A DNA stretch of 64,000 nucleotides, taken from assembly GCA_029167045.1 (NCBI GenBank), contig JARFPK010000007.1, positions 1-64,000 on the forward strand. The letters are read 5' to 3'. The notes under the pieces were generated by a model that saw only the letters and a list, made by a program, of their open reading frames with translations, was not told the origin of the DNA and made no database searches. This DNA comes from Candidatus Methanocrinis natronophilus (GTDB lineage: Archaea; Halobacteriota; Methanosarcinia; Methanotrichales; Methanotrichaceae). Shown in pieces: positions 45,016 to 53,882 of the stretch; positions within the stretch are counted from its first letter, which is position 1; every line of letters starts with the position of its first letter. A program made the translations under genes and the position numbers.

Positions 45016-45090
45016 GGGCGATGCTGTCCGCCTGAGCGCGGTGCTCAAACTGCCGGGGAGGCTGATGACCACTACCAAGAAGACGGTAGG
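45016..45090 (+). promoter_or_regulatory. Second fluoride riboswitch (crcB motif), upstream of enolase
   Basis: The aptamer spans about 45016-45076: GGGCGATG with CGCC (P1), an extra TGAGC/GCTCA hairpin (45032-45046) in the same place as in the first copy, AAACTGCC, P3 GCC/GGC, and the conserved 3' strand GGCTGATGACCACTAC, which matches the crcB consensus more closely than the first copy. Pseudoknot pairing is weaker than in the first copy: loop GTC with GAC plus one more pair. Downstream, CTACC (45072-45076) can pair with GGTAG (45085-45089), again an alternative stem using the aptamer end. A TATA-like CGCTTATTAGATG lies at about 44976-44988. Confidence 0.9.
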
Positions 45091-45271
45091 TGTAATCGCC
45101 ATAGCAGGACTTCGAGATCTAGACGCCCACGTTGTGATGGTGGCCGCTATGTGGGGCGGCGTTCACTACTATTCTCTGGCTTTTCGGATGGCGAATTTTG
45201 AGCAACCCGATAGTAAAGCCATCCTGCTCTTTCTGCCGCATAAAGACCGATTTGAAGACGTAAAAAATTAG
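45065..45271 (+). CDS. Possible 68-aa protein between riboswitch and enolase
   Basis: An open frame runs to 45271. Its first ATG (45065) lies inside the aptamer, so GTG 45134 or ATG 45137 would be more natural starts. It contains a hydrophobic stretch (VVMVAAMWGGVHYYSLAF) but resembles nothing I recognise. At the position where the first riboswitch places its GTG start (GTAGGTG), this copy reads GTG TAA. It may be a decayed gene or a non-coding spacer before enolase. Confidence 0.3.
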   Translation: MTTTKKTVGVIAIAGLRDLDAHVVMVAAMWGGVHYYSLAFRMANFEQPDSKAILLFLPHKDRFEDVKN

Positions 45272-45283
45272 GTTGAATTAAAT

Positions 45284-45974
45284 ATGTCTTTGGAAATCGA
45301 AATGATCCGGGCCAGGGAGATCCTGGACTCGAGGGGAAATCCGACGGTAGAGGTAGATGTCTGGACGCACTGCGGCTTCGGGAGGGCATCTGTTCCCAGC
45401 GGAGCATCCACAGGAATCCACGAAGCTCTGGAGCTTCGCGACGGCGTAGACAGGTACGATGGCAAAGGCGTCCTGAAGGCTGTCGAGAACATTCGAGAAG
45501 TGATAGCTCCCAAGATCGTCGGAATGGATGTTTCGGTTCAATCTGAGATCGATAAGCTGATGATAGAGCTGGACGGCACGCCGAACAAATCCAATCTTGG
45601 AGCTAATGCCATCCTTGGGGTGTCCCTTGGGGTGGCCAAAGCAGCTGCCTCTTCTTTGGGCATGCCGCTCTACAGGTACCTTGGGGGCGTCAGCACGTCC
45701 AAGCTGCCGGTTCCATCCTTCAACGTCCTAAATGGGGGCAAACATGCCGGAAATGATCTCTCTATCCAGGAGTTCATGATCGAACCTGTAGGTGCGAAGA
45801 GCTTCCAGGGGAGGCTGAGGATGGCCGCTGAAACCTATCATGCTCTGGGCAAGATACTCCGGAGGAGATATGGCGAAGGGGCCACCAATGTGGGCTTTGA
45901 AGGAGGCTATGCACCACCACTCTCAAAGACTAGGGATGCCCTAGATGCCATAAAAGACTCCCTGTACGCTGCAG
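45284..45974 (+). pseudogene. eno: Enolase, 5' part, interrupted by an insertion sequence
   Basis: The first 230 residues of enolase (2-phosphoglycerate to phosphoenolpyruvate) are intact: [55 protein letters not shown]. At [10 protein letters not shown] the reading frame enters an IS element and stops at 45997. The metal ligands and catalytic lysines of the C-terminal barrel are in the separated distal part. The gene follows a fluoride riboswitch, which fits its role: enolase is a classic target of fluoride inhibition, and extra enolase copies occur in fluoride operons. A housekeeping copy is expected elsewhere. Confidence 0.9.
45967..45974. repeat. 8-bp target-site duplication, left copy
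   Basis: CGCTGCAG directly before the left inverted repeat GGCACAATC; an identical copy follows the right inverted repeat at 47595-47602. Both copies lie within the enolase codons for A-A-G. Confidence 0.9.
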
Positions 45975-47594
45975 GGCACAATCTATTTTTCCAGTGATGA
46001 AGTTGGAGGCTGGATAGATTCTCCCAAAAGTTATTAACCTTTGAGGAGAACTACCCAGTGTGACCCTCCAATGACCCAGATACACTTAAACTTGATAAAT
46101 TTTCCGTATCGCGAAATTCTCTACCGTATCCTTGGTGCGTATCCCGACGACTATGAGTTTACTGCAAAGGGAGTATTTCGTAAAGCTTCACCGCCGCTTT
46201 GCCCCGACTGCAGTACACAAATGGTTCACAACGGCTTCAACCATCGATGCAAAGAGCACCTCGGAACGGTTAAAGTAGGTAGATATCTCTGCCCTGCTTG
46301 CCGGAAAAACGTCTCCGAGGACAGCGGCTTTTGGGATGATCTGACTGGACAGCTATTCGATATTCTCTCAGAAATCTGCCAGCTATTGAGATTTCATCAT
46401 GTATCATATGAAGGAATCGAATCAACACTCAATTTCCTGATCCCCCGCGATAAGGATACGATACGTAATATGGTAAGGCAAGCTTTGGACAGATCAAAGT
46501 TATTCGAGTCAGCAGATATTCGCGTCGTCCATTACGATGAACAGCATCCTAAGGCTGGTAGGAACCAGAAGTACCGGTTAACCCTTCTTGACGCTTTAAC
46601 GAACCAAGTGATTGCAGAAAAACTCTCAGACTCGAAAGACCGCGAAACTATAATAAAATTTTTTAAGGAACATCTAGACACAGATAAACCGATATTCATC
46701 GTGACCGACTTATACAGGGGATATGAGGGTATAATTGAAGAAATTTTCGGCAACAAAGCGACCCATCAACTCTGCTTGTTTCACTTGAACCAGCTTATAG
46801 TTCTCGATTTTCCCAAGAACACAACAATCGAACAGGAATTGACTAAATATGAAATGCTGAATATTTTCTACAATCGTGACCTTGAGATTGAATTTCTCAA
46901 GCGCTTGGCGGATGAAGAACAGGTTATGAAGGTCTGTGACAAGGAAAAATATAATCAATGGTTTCGAGGGGCAAAGCGGCAATTTACAAATTTCGTCCAT
47001 ACCCTTAAACTCAAACGCAGAAGAAAAGGCCAAAATTTGGAACAGAGACCCTATCATGATGCGTTAAAAAATTTCCATAATTTGGTCGATAGAATAGAAT
47101 CTTTCGAGATAGCTGTGAGGAAAAGGTTGAGGAGAATCGAAAAGCTATGGCCTAACCTCACAGCATTTTATTTCGTTGATGGTGCCCCTGCTACTAACAA
47201 CGCCATAGAAAATTATTATTCTACAAGCCTTAAAACTCACAGGAAAAAGCAGCTACATACTCCAGGAATAGAAGATCAAATGAAGCTCTCCGCCTTGAAG
47301 AGAGCTGGAATATTCGGAAAGCCTGGCATAACGTTGTTCGAAGCTCTATTCATGTTTGCCCCTTTCCACGATCCTGGTTAAAGCTATTTTAATAAAAATA
47401 GTATTATGATTAACTTATAGCCGACGCTATCTCCACAATATTTAATATATGATATTATATTGTTATATTGAACAACTTATTCTGGAATAATATTGTACTT
47501 GCTCAGGTTCGATAAGACCTTAGAAATAGAGAGTTAAAGTAAAGTAGCGGTATATTTTCAAAAACGCGAAATCACTTGATTTTTAGATTGTGCC
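45975..47594 (+). mobile_element. Complete 1620-bp insertion sequence inside enolase
   Basis: The terminal inverted repeats are about 24 bp: left GGCACAATCTATTTTTCC then AGTGAT, and right, on the minus strand, GGCACAATCTAAAAATCA then AGTGAT, with 19 of 24 identical. An 8-bp duplication of CGCTGCAG flanks them exactly. One intact transposase gene fills most of the element, and the composition is clearly AT-richer than the host. The family is not certain; the 8-bp duplication and Zn-ribbon DDE transposase should allow assignment by comparison with ISfinder. Confidence 0.92.
46071..47381 (+). CDS. DDE transposase with N-terminal zinc ribbon
   Basis: A transposase of about 436 aa. An N-terminal zinc ribbon (CPDCSTQMVHNGFNHRC and CPAC) is followed by a helical region and an RNase H-like DDE core: VVHYDEQHPKAG (first Asp), IFIVTDLYRGYEG (second Asp) and APATNNAIENYYS (Glu). 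The frame is undamaged. ATG 46071 (MTQIHLNLINF) is preferred over 46041. It is the only obvious gene of the insertion sequence and may still be active. Confidence 0.88.
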   Translation: MTQIHLNLINFPYREILYRILGAYPDDYEFTAKGVFRKASPPLCPDCSTQMVHNGFNHRCKEHLGTVKVGRYLCPACRKNVSEDSGFWDDLTGQLFDILSEICQLLRFHHVSYEGIESTLNFLIPRDKDTIRNMVRQALDRSKLFESADIRVVHYDEQHPKAGRNQKYRLTLLDALTNQVIAEKLSDSKDRETIIKFFKEHLDTDKPIFIVTDLYRGYEGIIEEIFGNKATHQLCLFHLNQLIVLDFPKNTTIEQELTKYEMLNIFYNRDLEIEFLKRLADEEQVMKVCDKEKYNQWFRGAKRQFTNFVHTLKLKRRRKGQNLEQRPYHDALKNFHNLVDRIESFEIAVRKRLRRIEKLWPNLTAFYFVDGAPATNNAIENYYSTSLKTHRKKQLHTPGIEDQMKLSALKRAGIFGKPGITLFEALFMFAPFHDPG

Positions 47595-47602
47595 CGCTGC
47601 AG
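47595..47602. repeat. 8-bp target-site duplication, right copy
   Basis: CGCTGCAG immediately after the right inverted repeat end GATTGTGCC, identical to 45967-45974. Confidence 0.9.
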
Positions 47603-48162
47603 GCTACGGGGAATAGATTAAGATCGGGCTTGATTCGGCAGCATCCAGCTTTTATGCGGATGGCAGTTATTCGATCGATGGCGTCCATCTCTCCCCAGGC
47701 GATATGGTCGATTACTACGCCGATTTGGTGGCATACTATCCGATCATCCTTCTCTAATATCCCTTCGAGGAGGAGGCGTAAGATGACTTTGCAGAGATCA
47801 CGGCGATGCTGCCCGAAACGATCGTGGTGGGCGATGACATCTACGTAACAAATCCCAAGCGGCTGAGAAAGGGGATATAGATGGGTGCCACCAACGCCCT
47901 GCTGCTGAAGCTCAATCAGATAGGGTCCGTCTCAGAGGCGTTTGATACGGCTAAAATGGCCTTTCGAGCGGGCTTCAAGATCATGGCAAGCCACAGGTCG
48001 GCTGAGACTGAGGATTCTGCGTTGGCAGATGTGGCGGTTGCCCTGGGCGTTGAGCTTCTGAAGACCGGAGCTCCGGCTCGCAGCGAGAGGACGGCAAAGT
48101 ACAACCAGCTATTAAGGATACAGGAGGAGCTTGGTGATGCGGCAGAGTGCGTCAATCTTTGA
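47595..48162 (+). pseudogene. eno: Enolase, 3' part, with four premature stops
   Basis: Directly after the target duplication the enolase frame resumes (IKIGLDSAASSFYADGSYSI). It passes the [26 protein letters not shown] and [13 protein letters not shown] blocks and ends normally at NL (48162). Excising the insertion and one duplication would restore the frame, but four in-frame stops now interrupt it: TAG and TAA codons near 47615, 47756, 47778 and 47878. The third replaces the W of EEAWDDF. Decay of this half after the insertion indicates the gene is dead. Confidence 0.9.
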
Positions 48163-48310
48163 AGCGGATAATCAGATCTCGCCAAATTAATTTAAAAAAA
48201 TGGTTCGATTGAACCGGCAGAATGCGACGGCAAAGATGAAGAGGTTCCTGGTCCGAGGTCTGCCAGTGATTGGTGAGGACGATGGGACCTCTGCAGCAGT
48301 TTTTTTTGAG

Positions 48311-49096
48311 TCAATCCTTCCGGCCGTATACGTACCAGTAGATCCCGCCGACGAAGAGCGCTCCACCGACGATGTTCCCCAGGGTGACGGGGATCAGGTT
48401 GACGACGAAGAACTCGGTCCAGGTGACGCTCGCCCCGTACATGATCCCCGAGGGGATGAAGAACATGTTGGCGATACTGTGCTCAAAGCCTATGGCGACG
48501 AAGGCCATGATCGGAAACCAGACCCCAAAGATCTTGCTCACCACGTCATCGGAGGCGATGGCGAGCCAGACGGCGAGGCAGACGAGCCAGTTGCATCCGA
48601 CACCCTTGAAGAAGAGGGGCCAGAAATCCTGAGCGACCTTCGCCTCGGCGATCCCCGTGATGCTCGAAAGCCACGGATCTGAGGCGAAGAGGCCGGTCAT
48701 GTAGGTGAGGAAGATGACGACGAATATGGAGCCGAGGAAGTTTCCGAAGTAAGATACCGTCCAGTTCCTCGCCAGCCCCGACCAGGGTGCCTTCTTGGAT
48801 AGGACCGCCGGGATGCAACTGGCGTTGTTGCCGGTGAAGAGCTCTGCTCCCGCCACCACCACCAGCATCAGCCCCACCGGGAAGACGGCCCCGAAGATGA
48901 ACTTCTGCAGGCCGGGGTTTGCCGCCTGGATATCGGGAACTCCGCCGCCGACGATCACCGCCAGGAGCCCTCCAAAGGCGATGAAAGCGCCAGCCAAAAA
49001 GGATAGCGTCAACAGAGGGCCAAATTCTATACCGATCTTGTTACATCCGATGTTGTCGACGGAGCAGGTAGTCTCTTTTGGTGATTTGAATCCCAT
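48311..49096 (-). CDS. Formate/nitrite transporter family protein (FdhC-like)
   Basis: A 261-aa protein with six membrane helices and FNT features: AGAFIAFGGLLAVIVGGG, GAELFTGNNASCIPAVL (the conserved FTGN loop) and IGFEHSIANMFFIP with the central histidine region. In methanogens such proteins import formate. It lies 195 bp downstream of the NfnB/GltA-like gene on the same strand and close to the formate dehydrogenase, so formate is the likely substrate. GGAGAGAG precedes ATG 49096, and a TATA-like TTTTTGATAAG lies about 40 nt upstream. Confidence 0.9.
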   Translation of the reverse strand: MGFKSPKETTCSVDNIGCNKIGIEFGPLLTLSFLAGAFIAFGGLLAVIVGGGVPDIQAANPGLQKFIFGAVFPVGLMLVVVAGAELFTGNNASCIPAVLSKKAPWSGLARNWTVSYFGNFLGSIFVVIFLTYMTGLFASDPWLSSITGIAEAKVAQDFWPLFFKGVGCNWLVCLAVWLAIASDDVVSKIFGVWFPIMAFVAIGFEHSIANMFFIPSGIMYGASVTWTEFFVVNLIPVTLGNIVGGALFVGGIYWYVYGRKD

Positions 49097-49291
49097 CGAT
49101 CTCTCTCCTGCGAATCTACGTAATAGGTTGACAGCTTATCAAAAATGAGTTGGAGGCGGCTCTCCTCGATCCCGACACCATCCCCTGGAAGAGGGACCTG
49201 TCGAGATGCAGCTGTAAGCCGGCCTTTCTTGCGAGCCGCCGGAGATCCTCCGGTCGGGGTGCTGTCACCTCGACCAGGGGCAGCGGTACGG

Positions 49292-50728
49292 TCATCTCGA
49301 CCAAGGGCCGTCCTCTCGGAGCCACCGGTCGATATCCTCCGCCGCCTTCTTTCCGGCTCCCATGGCGCTGATGACCGTGGCCCCACCGGTGGTGATGTCG
49401 CCTCCTGCCCAGACCCCTTCCCGGGTCGTCCTCCCGGCGTCGTCGACGACGAGCGTCCCCCATCTGGTCGTCTCAAGATCAGGGGTGTTCTTCGGGATGA
49501 GGGGGTTTGGTATGGTGCCGACGGCTATGATGACCGTCTCCACGTCCATTATATGTTCGGACCCGGCCTCGACTACGGGCCTTCGCCTCCCGCTCTCATC
49601 CGGCTCCCCCAGGACCATATCTACCACCTCCATCCCGGCGACCCTGCCCCGGTCGTCTCCCAGGATCCTGGTGGGGTTGGCGAGAAAGTCGAAGATCACC
49701 CCCTCCTCTTTGGCGTTCTCGATCTCTTCGAGCCTCGCCGGCATCTCCGCCTCGGACCGGCGGTAGACGACGTGGACCTCCTCGGCGCCGAGCCTCACGG
49801 CGCACCTGGCGGCGTCCATGGCGACGTTTCCGCCGCCGACGACCGCCACCTTCTTCCCCTGTCTTATGGGGGTGTCGTACTCGGGGAACCTGTAGGCCTT
49901 CATCAGGTTGACCCTCGTCAGATACTCGTTGGCGGAGTAGACCCCGTTGAGGTTCTCGCCGGGGACTTTGAGAAAACGGGGCGCCCCAGCTCCGATCCCG
50001 AGGAAGACGGCGTCAAACTCCCCATCCAGGAGCTCGTCTACCTGAAGGAGCCTTCCGACCACAGAGTCGAGCTCGAAATTGACCCCCAGGCTCTTGACGT
50101 AATCGACCTCGCCGCGGACGATATCTTTTGGGAGGCGAAACTCCGGGATACCGTATATCAGGACCCCCCCGGCGTCGTGGAGCGCCTCAAAGACGGTGAC
50201 CTGGTGGCCCCTCCTGGCGAGATCGGCGGCGGCTGTCAGGCCCGCAGGCCCCGCCCCCACCACGGCCACCTTTTTGCCCGTCGGCTCCGCCTTGCCGGCC
50301 CCCTTCGGGCCGGGACCTCCCTCTTTGGAAATGCCGTCGCTCCCCTCCCAGTCTGCCACGAACCTCTCGAGACGGCCGATGGCGATCGGCGCCCCCTTCT
50401 TGCTGAGGACGCACCTCTTTTCACACTGGACCTCCTGGGGGCATACCCTCCCGCAGATGCCGGGGAGGCTGTTCTTATCCTTGATGGTCCGGACGGCCCT
50501 TTCCATATCACCTTCCCTTACGGCCTCGATGAAGGCCGGGATCTCAATACCCACGGGGCAGCCTTCGATGCATCTGGGCTTTTTGCACTGGAGGCATCTG
50601 TCGGCCTCTTCGGCTGCCTCCTCCTGAGAATAGCCGTACGCCACCTCGAGGAAGTTCCTCCGTCTATCCTCGGGAGACTGCTTGGGCATGGAAACCCGGT
50701 TGAGGTTCAGCTTCTTTTTATCTGACAT
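49292..50728 (-). CDS. NfnB/GltA-like FAD oxidoreductase (glutamate synthase small-subunit family)
   Basis: A 478-aa flavoprotein. The N-terminal Fe-S region CLQCKKPRCIEGCPVGIEIP and GICGRVCPQEVQCEKRC bind clusters. The FAD site is VAVVGAGPAGL and the NAD(P)H site VAVVGGGNVAMDAA, with a final GVWAGGDITTGGATV. It matches both the NADPH-dependent glutamate synthase small subunit and NfnB, the electron-bifurcating partner of NfnA. An NfnA-like gene is present 3 kb away (53883) beyond fdhA, which favours an Nfn-type role; glutamate synthase activity with the gene at 56574 is the other option. Confidence 0.85.
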   Translation of the reverse strand: MSDKKKLNLNRVSMPKQSPEDRRRNFLEVAYGYSQEEAAEEADRCLQCKKPRCIEGCPVGIEIPAFIEAVREGDMERAVRTIKDKNSLPGICGRVCPQEVQCEKRCVLSKKGAPIAIGRLERFVADWEGSDGISKEGGPGPKGAGKAEPTGKKVAVVGAGPAGLTAAADLARRGHQVTVFEALHDAGGVLIYGIPEFRLPKDIVRGEVDYVKSLGVNFELDSVVGRLLQVDELLDGEFDAVFLGIGAGAPRFLKVPGENLNGVYSANEYLTRVNLMKAYRFPEYDTPIRQGKKVAVVGGGNVAMDAARCAVRLGAEEVHVVYRRSEAEMPARLEEIENAKEEGVIFDFLANPTRILGDDRGRVAGMEVVDMVLGEPDESGRRRPVVEAGSEHIMDVETVIIAVGTIPNPLIPKNTPDLETTRWGTLVVDDAGRTTREGVWAGGDITTGGATVISAMGAGKKAAEDIDRWLREDGPWSR

Positions 50729-51120
50729 CGTATCCCGCTTTCGATTTATTGATGCTCTGCGGCTCTTCGGATCGACCCGTCCTCCGCCGTCAGAGTTGGC
50801 GGCTGGAGCCGGGGTCTACGAGGCAGACGTATAGATGAAATGCCGACGTCTGCACCCCAAGCGGAGTCTGCCCGCCATCGATATCCCTCGGCGATGGGTT
50901 TTGGAGTTCAACCTATGCCTCGATATTTAAATCTTTTCGGCTTTCCCTACTGATGGCTAACCTGACGCTATCGTCCCCTTTGTAATTATATATTTTTATA
51001 ACATTCCCTGGAGGCTTCTTCGACCTCATCTAGCTAGAATACGCCCCGTAGAAGGCTCTTTTCCAGGGGAAGATCGAGAGCAACTTAGAAATACGACTAC
51101 GCCGCTCCTGAGATCACGCG
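50729..51120. promoter_or_regulatory. Divergent promoter region for nfnB-like and fdhA genes
   Basis: About 390 bp without a gene. The plus-strand TATA cluster AATTATATATTTTTATAAC (50984-51002) gives fdhA a leader of roughly 100 nt. The minus-strand TATA GATTTAAATATC (about 50920-50930) serves the flavoprotein gene with a leader of about 170 nt. Shared control is plausible but no operator repeat was identified. Confidence 0.6.
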
Positions 51121-53880
51121 GTGGTGAAAGTGGACGAGATCGCCCTGACCATTGACGGACTAGAGGTGAGGACTCGGAAGGGAGCCACAGTCCTCGAAGC
51201 AGCTCGGAAGGCCGGAATTTACATACCCGCCTTATGCGACCACCCCGACCTTTCGCCGATCGGCTCGTGCAAGCTCTGCATCGTCGAGGTGGAGGGCCAG
51301 AAGGCGTACCCCACCGCCTGCACCACCATAGCAGAAGATGGGATGGCGGTGATGACGAGGACCGAAGATCTCCAGGAGATGCGCCGCCACACCCTGGAGA
51401 TGCTCCTGGCCCTGACGAACCACCCGACGAGCTGTCTATTCTGCGACCGGAAGGACGACTGCGGCGACCTTCGGGAGTGCATGAGAAAATTTCCCATGGC
51501 GGTGGGGTGCAAGTACTGCCCCAACGACGGCGAATGCGAGCTGCAGGCGGCGGTGGAGTATACAGGCCTCGACGAGATCAGGTACGAGACCTCTTACCGA
51601 AACCACCCGGTCCTGAGGGAGCCGTTCTTCGACCGCGACTACAACCTATGCATCCTTTGCAGCCGGTGCGTCCGGACCTGCCGGGAGGTGAGGGGGGAGG
51701 GGGTCCTCGACTTCGAGGTCGACTACCATCGTCAACATGGGATAGGCCCCCTATGCCTCCTGGAATCCGACTGCAAGTTCTGCGGCGCCTGCGTCGACGT
51801 CTGCCCGACGGGGGCGCTCCGGGCGAGGTCCGAGAGGTGGGAGAGGCCGGAGAATTTCGTCACCACCGTCTGCCCCTTCTGCGGCGTAGGCTGCGTCATG
51901 GACGTCGGCGTCGCCTCCGGCCACATCGTCCGGGTCAGGGGGACGAGGGGCGATACCCCCAACAACGGCCAGCTCTGCGTCAAGGGGAGGTTCGGCCTCG
52001 ACTTCGTCGATAGCCCCGAGCGGCTGAAGACTCCCCTCATCCGAAAGGAGGGCAAGCTCGTCGCTGCCAGCTGGGAGGAGGCGCTCTCCCTCATCGTCGA
52101 TAGATTCTCTCGGTCCAAAGGCGACCGCTTTGCCCTCCTCTCCTCCGCCAAATGCACCAATGAGGAGAACTACCTCGCCCAGAAGCTATGCCGTCTCGTA
52201 ATGGAGACGAACAACGTCGACCACTGCGCCCGCCTCTGTCACGCCTCCACCGTAGCCGCCCTGGCAGCGGCCTTTGGGAGCGGGGCGATGACCAACACCA
52301 TCGATGAGCTGGCGGAAGCAGGCTCGATCTTCATCATCGGATCCAACACCCCGGAGCAGCACCCCGTCATCGCCCTCAAGATCAAGGAGGCGAAGAGGGG
52401 GGGGGCGAAGATCGTCGTCGCCAACCCCCGGTGGATCGGCCTGTGCAAGATCGCCGACGTTTGGCTGAGGCAGACCCCCGGGACCGACGTCCCCCTGACC
52501 CTCGGCCTCTGCAAGGTGATCCTCGACGAGGGGCTCATCGACGATCAGTTCATCCGCGAGAGGTGTGAGGGTTTTGATCCCTTCCGGGAATCCCTCGCCG
52601 ATCTATCCCTGGATGAGGTGGGGAAGATCACCGGGGTCGAGCCGGAGCTGATCAGAGATGCGGCCCGGATCTACGCCCAGAACGGCCCCTCTTCCATCGT
52701 CTACTCCATGGGGATAACCCAGCACTCCCACGGGACCGAGAATATCTTGGCCCTTGCAAACCTGGCCATGATGACCGGGAACTTAGGAAAATCCGGCAGT
52801 GGCATGAACCCCCTCCGGGGCCAGAACAACGTCCAGGGCGCCTGCGATATGGGGGCCCTCCCCAACGTATTCCCCGGCTACCAGCCGGTAGTCGGTGAAG
52901 AGCAGAGGAGGAAGTTCGAGGAGGCGTGGTGCCGGGATCTCCCGAAGAGGCCGGGGCTGACCCTGATGGAGATCTTCAGCGCCATCGAAGAAGGCGATAT
53001 CGACTGCATCTACATCATCGGCGAAAACCCCGTCATCAGCGACCCCGACTCTACCCACGTCGCCGAGGCGCTGGAGAAGGTCGACTTTCTGGTGGTCCAG
53101 GAGATATTCCTCTCGGAGACGGCGGCCTTCGCCGACGTCGTCCTCCCCGCCACCTCCTTTGCCGAGAAGGACGGGACCTTCACCAACACCGAACGGCGGG
53201 TCCAGAGGGTGAGGAAGGTGCTGGAGCCCCTGGGAGATTCGAGGCCCGACTGGATGATCATATCGGAGATAGGGAAGAGGATGGGTCGTCCCGACCAGTT
53301 CTCTTATTCTGATCCCTCCGAGATCATGGAGGAGATAGCGTCCCTCACCCCCAGCTACGGTGGCATCAGCTACCATAGGATCGATGAGGGGGGGCTACAG
53401 TGGCCCTGCCCGGCCCCCGACCATCCCGGTACGGGGATCCTCCACAGAGACGGCTTCACTCGGGGGAAGGGGCTCTTCTCGGCCTTGACTTACCGGCCCT
53501 CTGCGGAGCTCCCCGACGACGATTACCCCTTCATCCTCACCACCGGACGGATCCTCTGCCACTTCCACACCGGGACTATGACGAGGAAGGTCTCGGGACT
53601 GAACCTCCTCAGAGACGAAGAGCTGGTGGAGATCAACCCCGGTGATGCGGTAGACCTGGGGATCGAGGACGGCGACCTGGTGAAGGTCTCCTCCCGGAGG
53701 GGCTCGGTCACCGCCAGGGCGAAGCTGACGGAGAGGTCGCCGCCGGGGGTCACCTTCATGACCTTCCACTTCGCCGAGACGCCGACGAACGTCCTCACGA
53801 ACCCCGCCCTCGACCCCGTAGCCAAGATACCGGAGCTGAAGGTCTGTGCCGTTCAGCTGTCAAAAGCGGCTGGTGATTGA
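51121..53880 (+). CDS. fdhA: Formate dehydrogenase alpha subunit with NuoG-like N terminus
   Basis: A 919-aa molybdo/tungsto enzyme. In order it has an N-terminal [2Fe-2S] ferredoxin domain (CDHPDLSPIGSCKLC), a His/Cys NuoG-type cluster region (HPTSCLFCDRKDDC), two [4Fe-4S] clusters (CILCSRCVRTC, CKFCGACVDVCP), the catalytic-domain cluster VCPFCGVGC and the bis-MGD domains. The metal ligand is Cys373 (ARLCHAST), coded by TGT, not selenocysteine. The C-terminal molybdopterin-binding domain is complete. The start is GTG 51121 (GTG 51130 possible). NuoG-fused enzymes of this kind pass electrons to NAD(P)-linked partners, and an NfnA-like gene follows 2 bp downstream. Confidence 0.9.
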   Translation: MVKVDEIALTIDGLEVRTRKGATVLEAARKAGIYIPALCDHPDLSPIGSCKLCIVEVEGQKAYPTACTTIAEDGMAVMTRTEDLQEMRRHTLEMLLALTNHPTSCLFCDRKDDCGDLRECMRKFPMAVGCKYCPNDGECELQAAVEYTGLDEIRYETSYRNHPVLREPFFDRDYNLCILCSRCVRTCREVRGEGVLDFEVDYHRQHGIGPLCLLESDCKFCGACVDVCPTGALRARSERWERPENFVTTVCPFCGVGCVMDVGVASGHIVRVRGTRGDTPNNGQLCVKGRFGLDFVDSPERLKTPLIRKEGKLVAASWEEALSLIVDRFSRSKGDRFALLSSAKCTNEENYLAQKLCRLVMETNNVDHCARLCHASTVAALAAAFGSGAMTNTIDELAEAGSIFIIGSNTPEQHPVIALKIKEAKRGGAKIVVANPRWIGLCKIADVWLRQTPGTDVPLTLGLCKVILDEGLIDDQFIRERCEGFDPFRESLADLSLDEVGKITGVEPELIRDAARIYAQNGPSSIVYSMGITQHSHGTENILALANLAMMTGNLGKSGSGMNPLRGQNNVQGACDMGALPNVFPGYQPVVGEEQRRKFEEAWCRDLPKRPGLTLMEIFSAIEEGDIDCIYIIGENPVISDPDSTHVAEALEKVDFLVVQEIFLSETAAFADVVLPATSFAEKDGTFTNTERRVQRVRKVLEPLGDSRPDWMIISEIGKRMGRPDQFSYSDPSEIMEEIASLTPSYGGISYHRIDEGGLQWPCPAPDHPGTGILHRDGFTRGKGLFSALTYRPSAELPDDDYPFILTTGRILCHFHTGTMTRKVSGLNLLRDEELVEINPGDAVDLGIEDGDLVKVSSRRGSVTARAKLTERSPPGVTFMTFHFAETPTNVLTNPALDPVAKIPELKVCAVQLSKAAGD

Positions 53881-53882
53881 AG

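Noticed and set aside
44993-45064. N-terminal extension of the small frame before enolase
   Set aside because: It would run through the fluoride aptamer, whose conserved bases explain the sequence better than coding.
47595-47890. TAG codons in the enolase 3' part as pyrrolysine
   Set aside because: TAA stops occur in the same stretch and the sites are not Lys-like; no Pyl genes are visible, so simple decay is more likely.
52231-52245. Selenocysteine in FdhA
   Set aside because: The catalytic codon is TGT (Cys373); there is no in-frame TGA.
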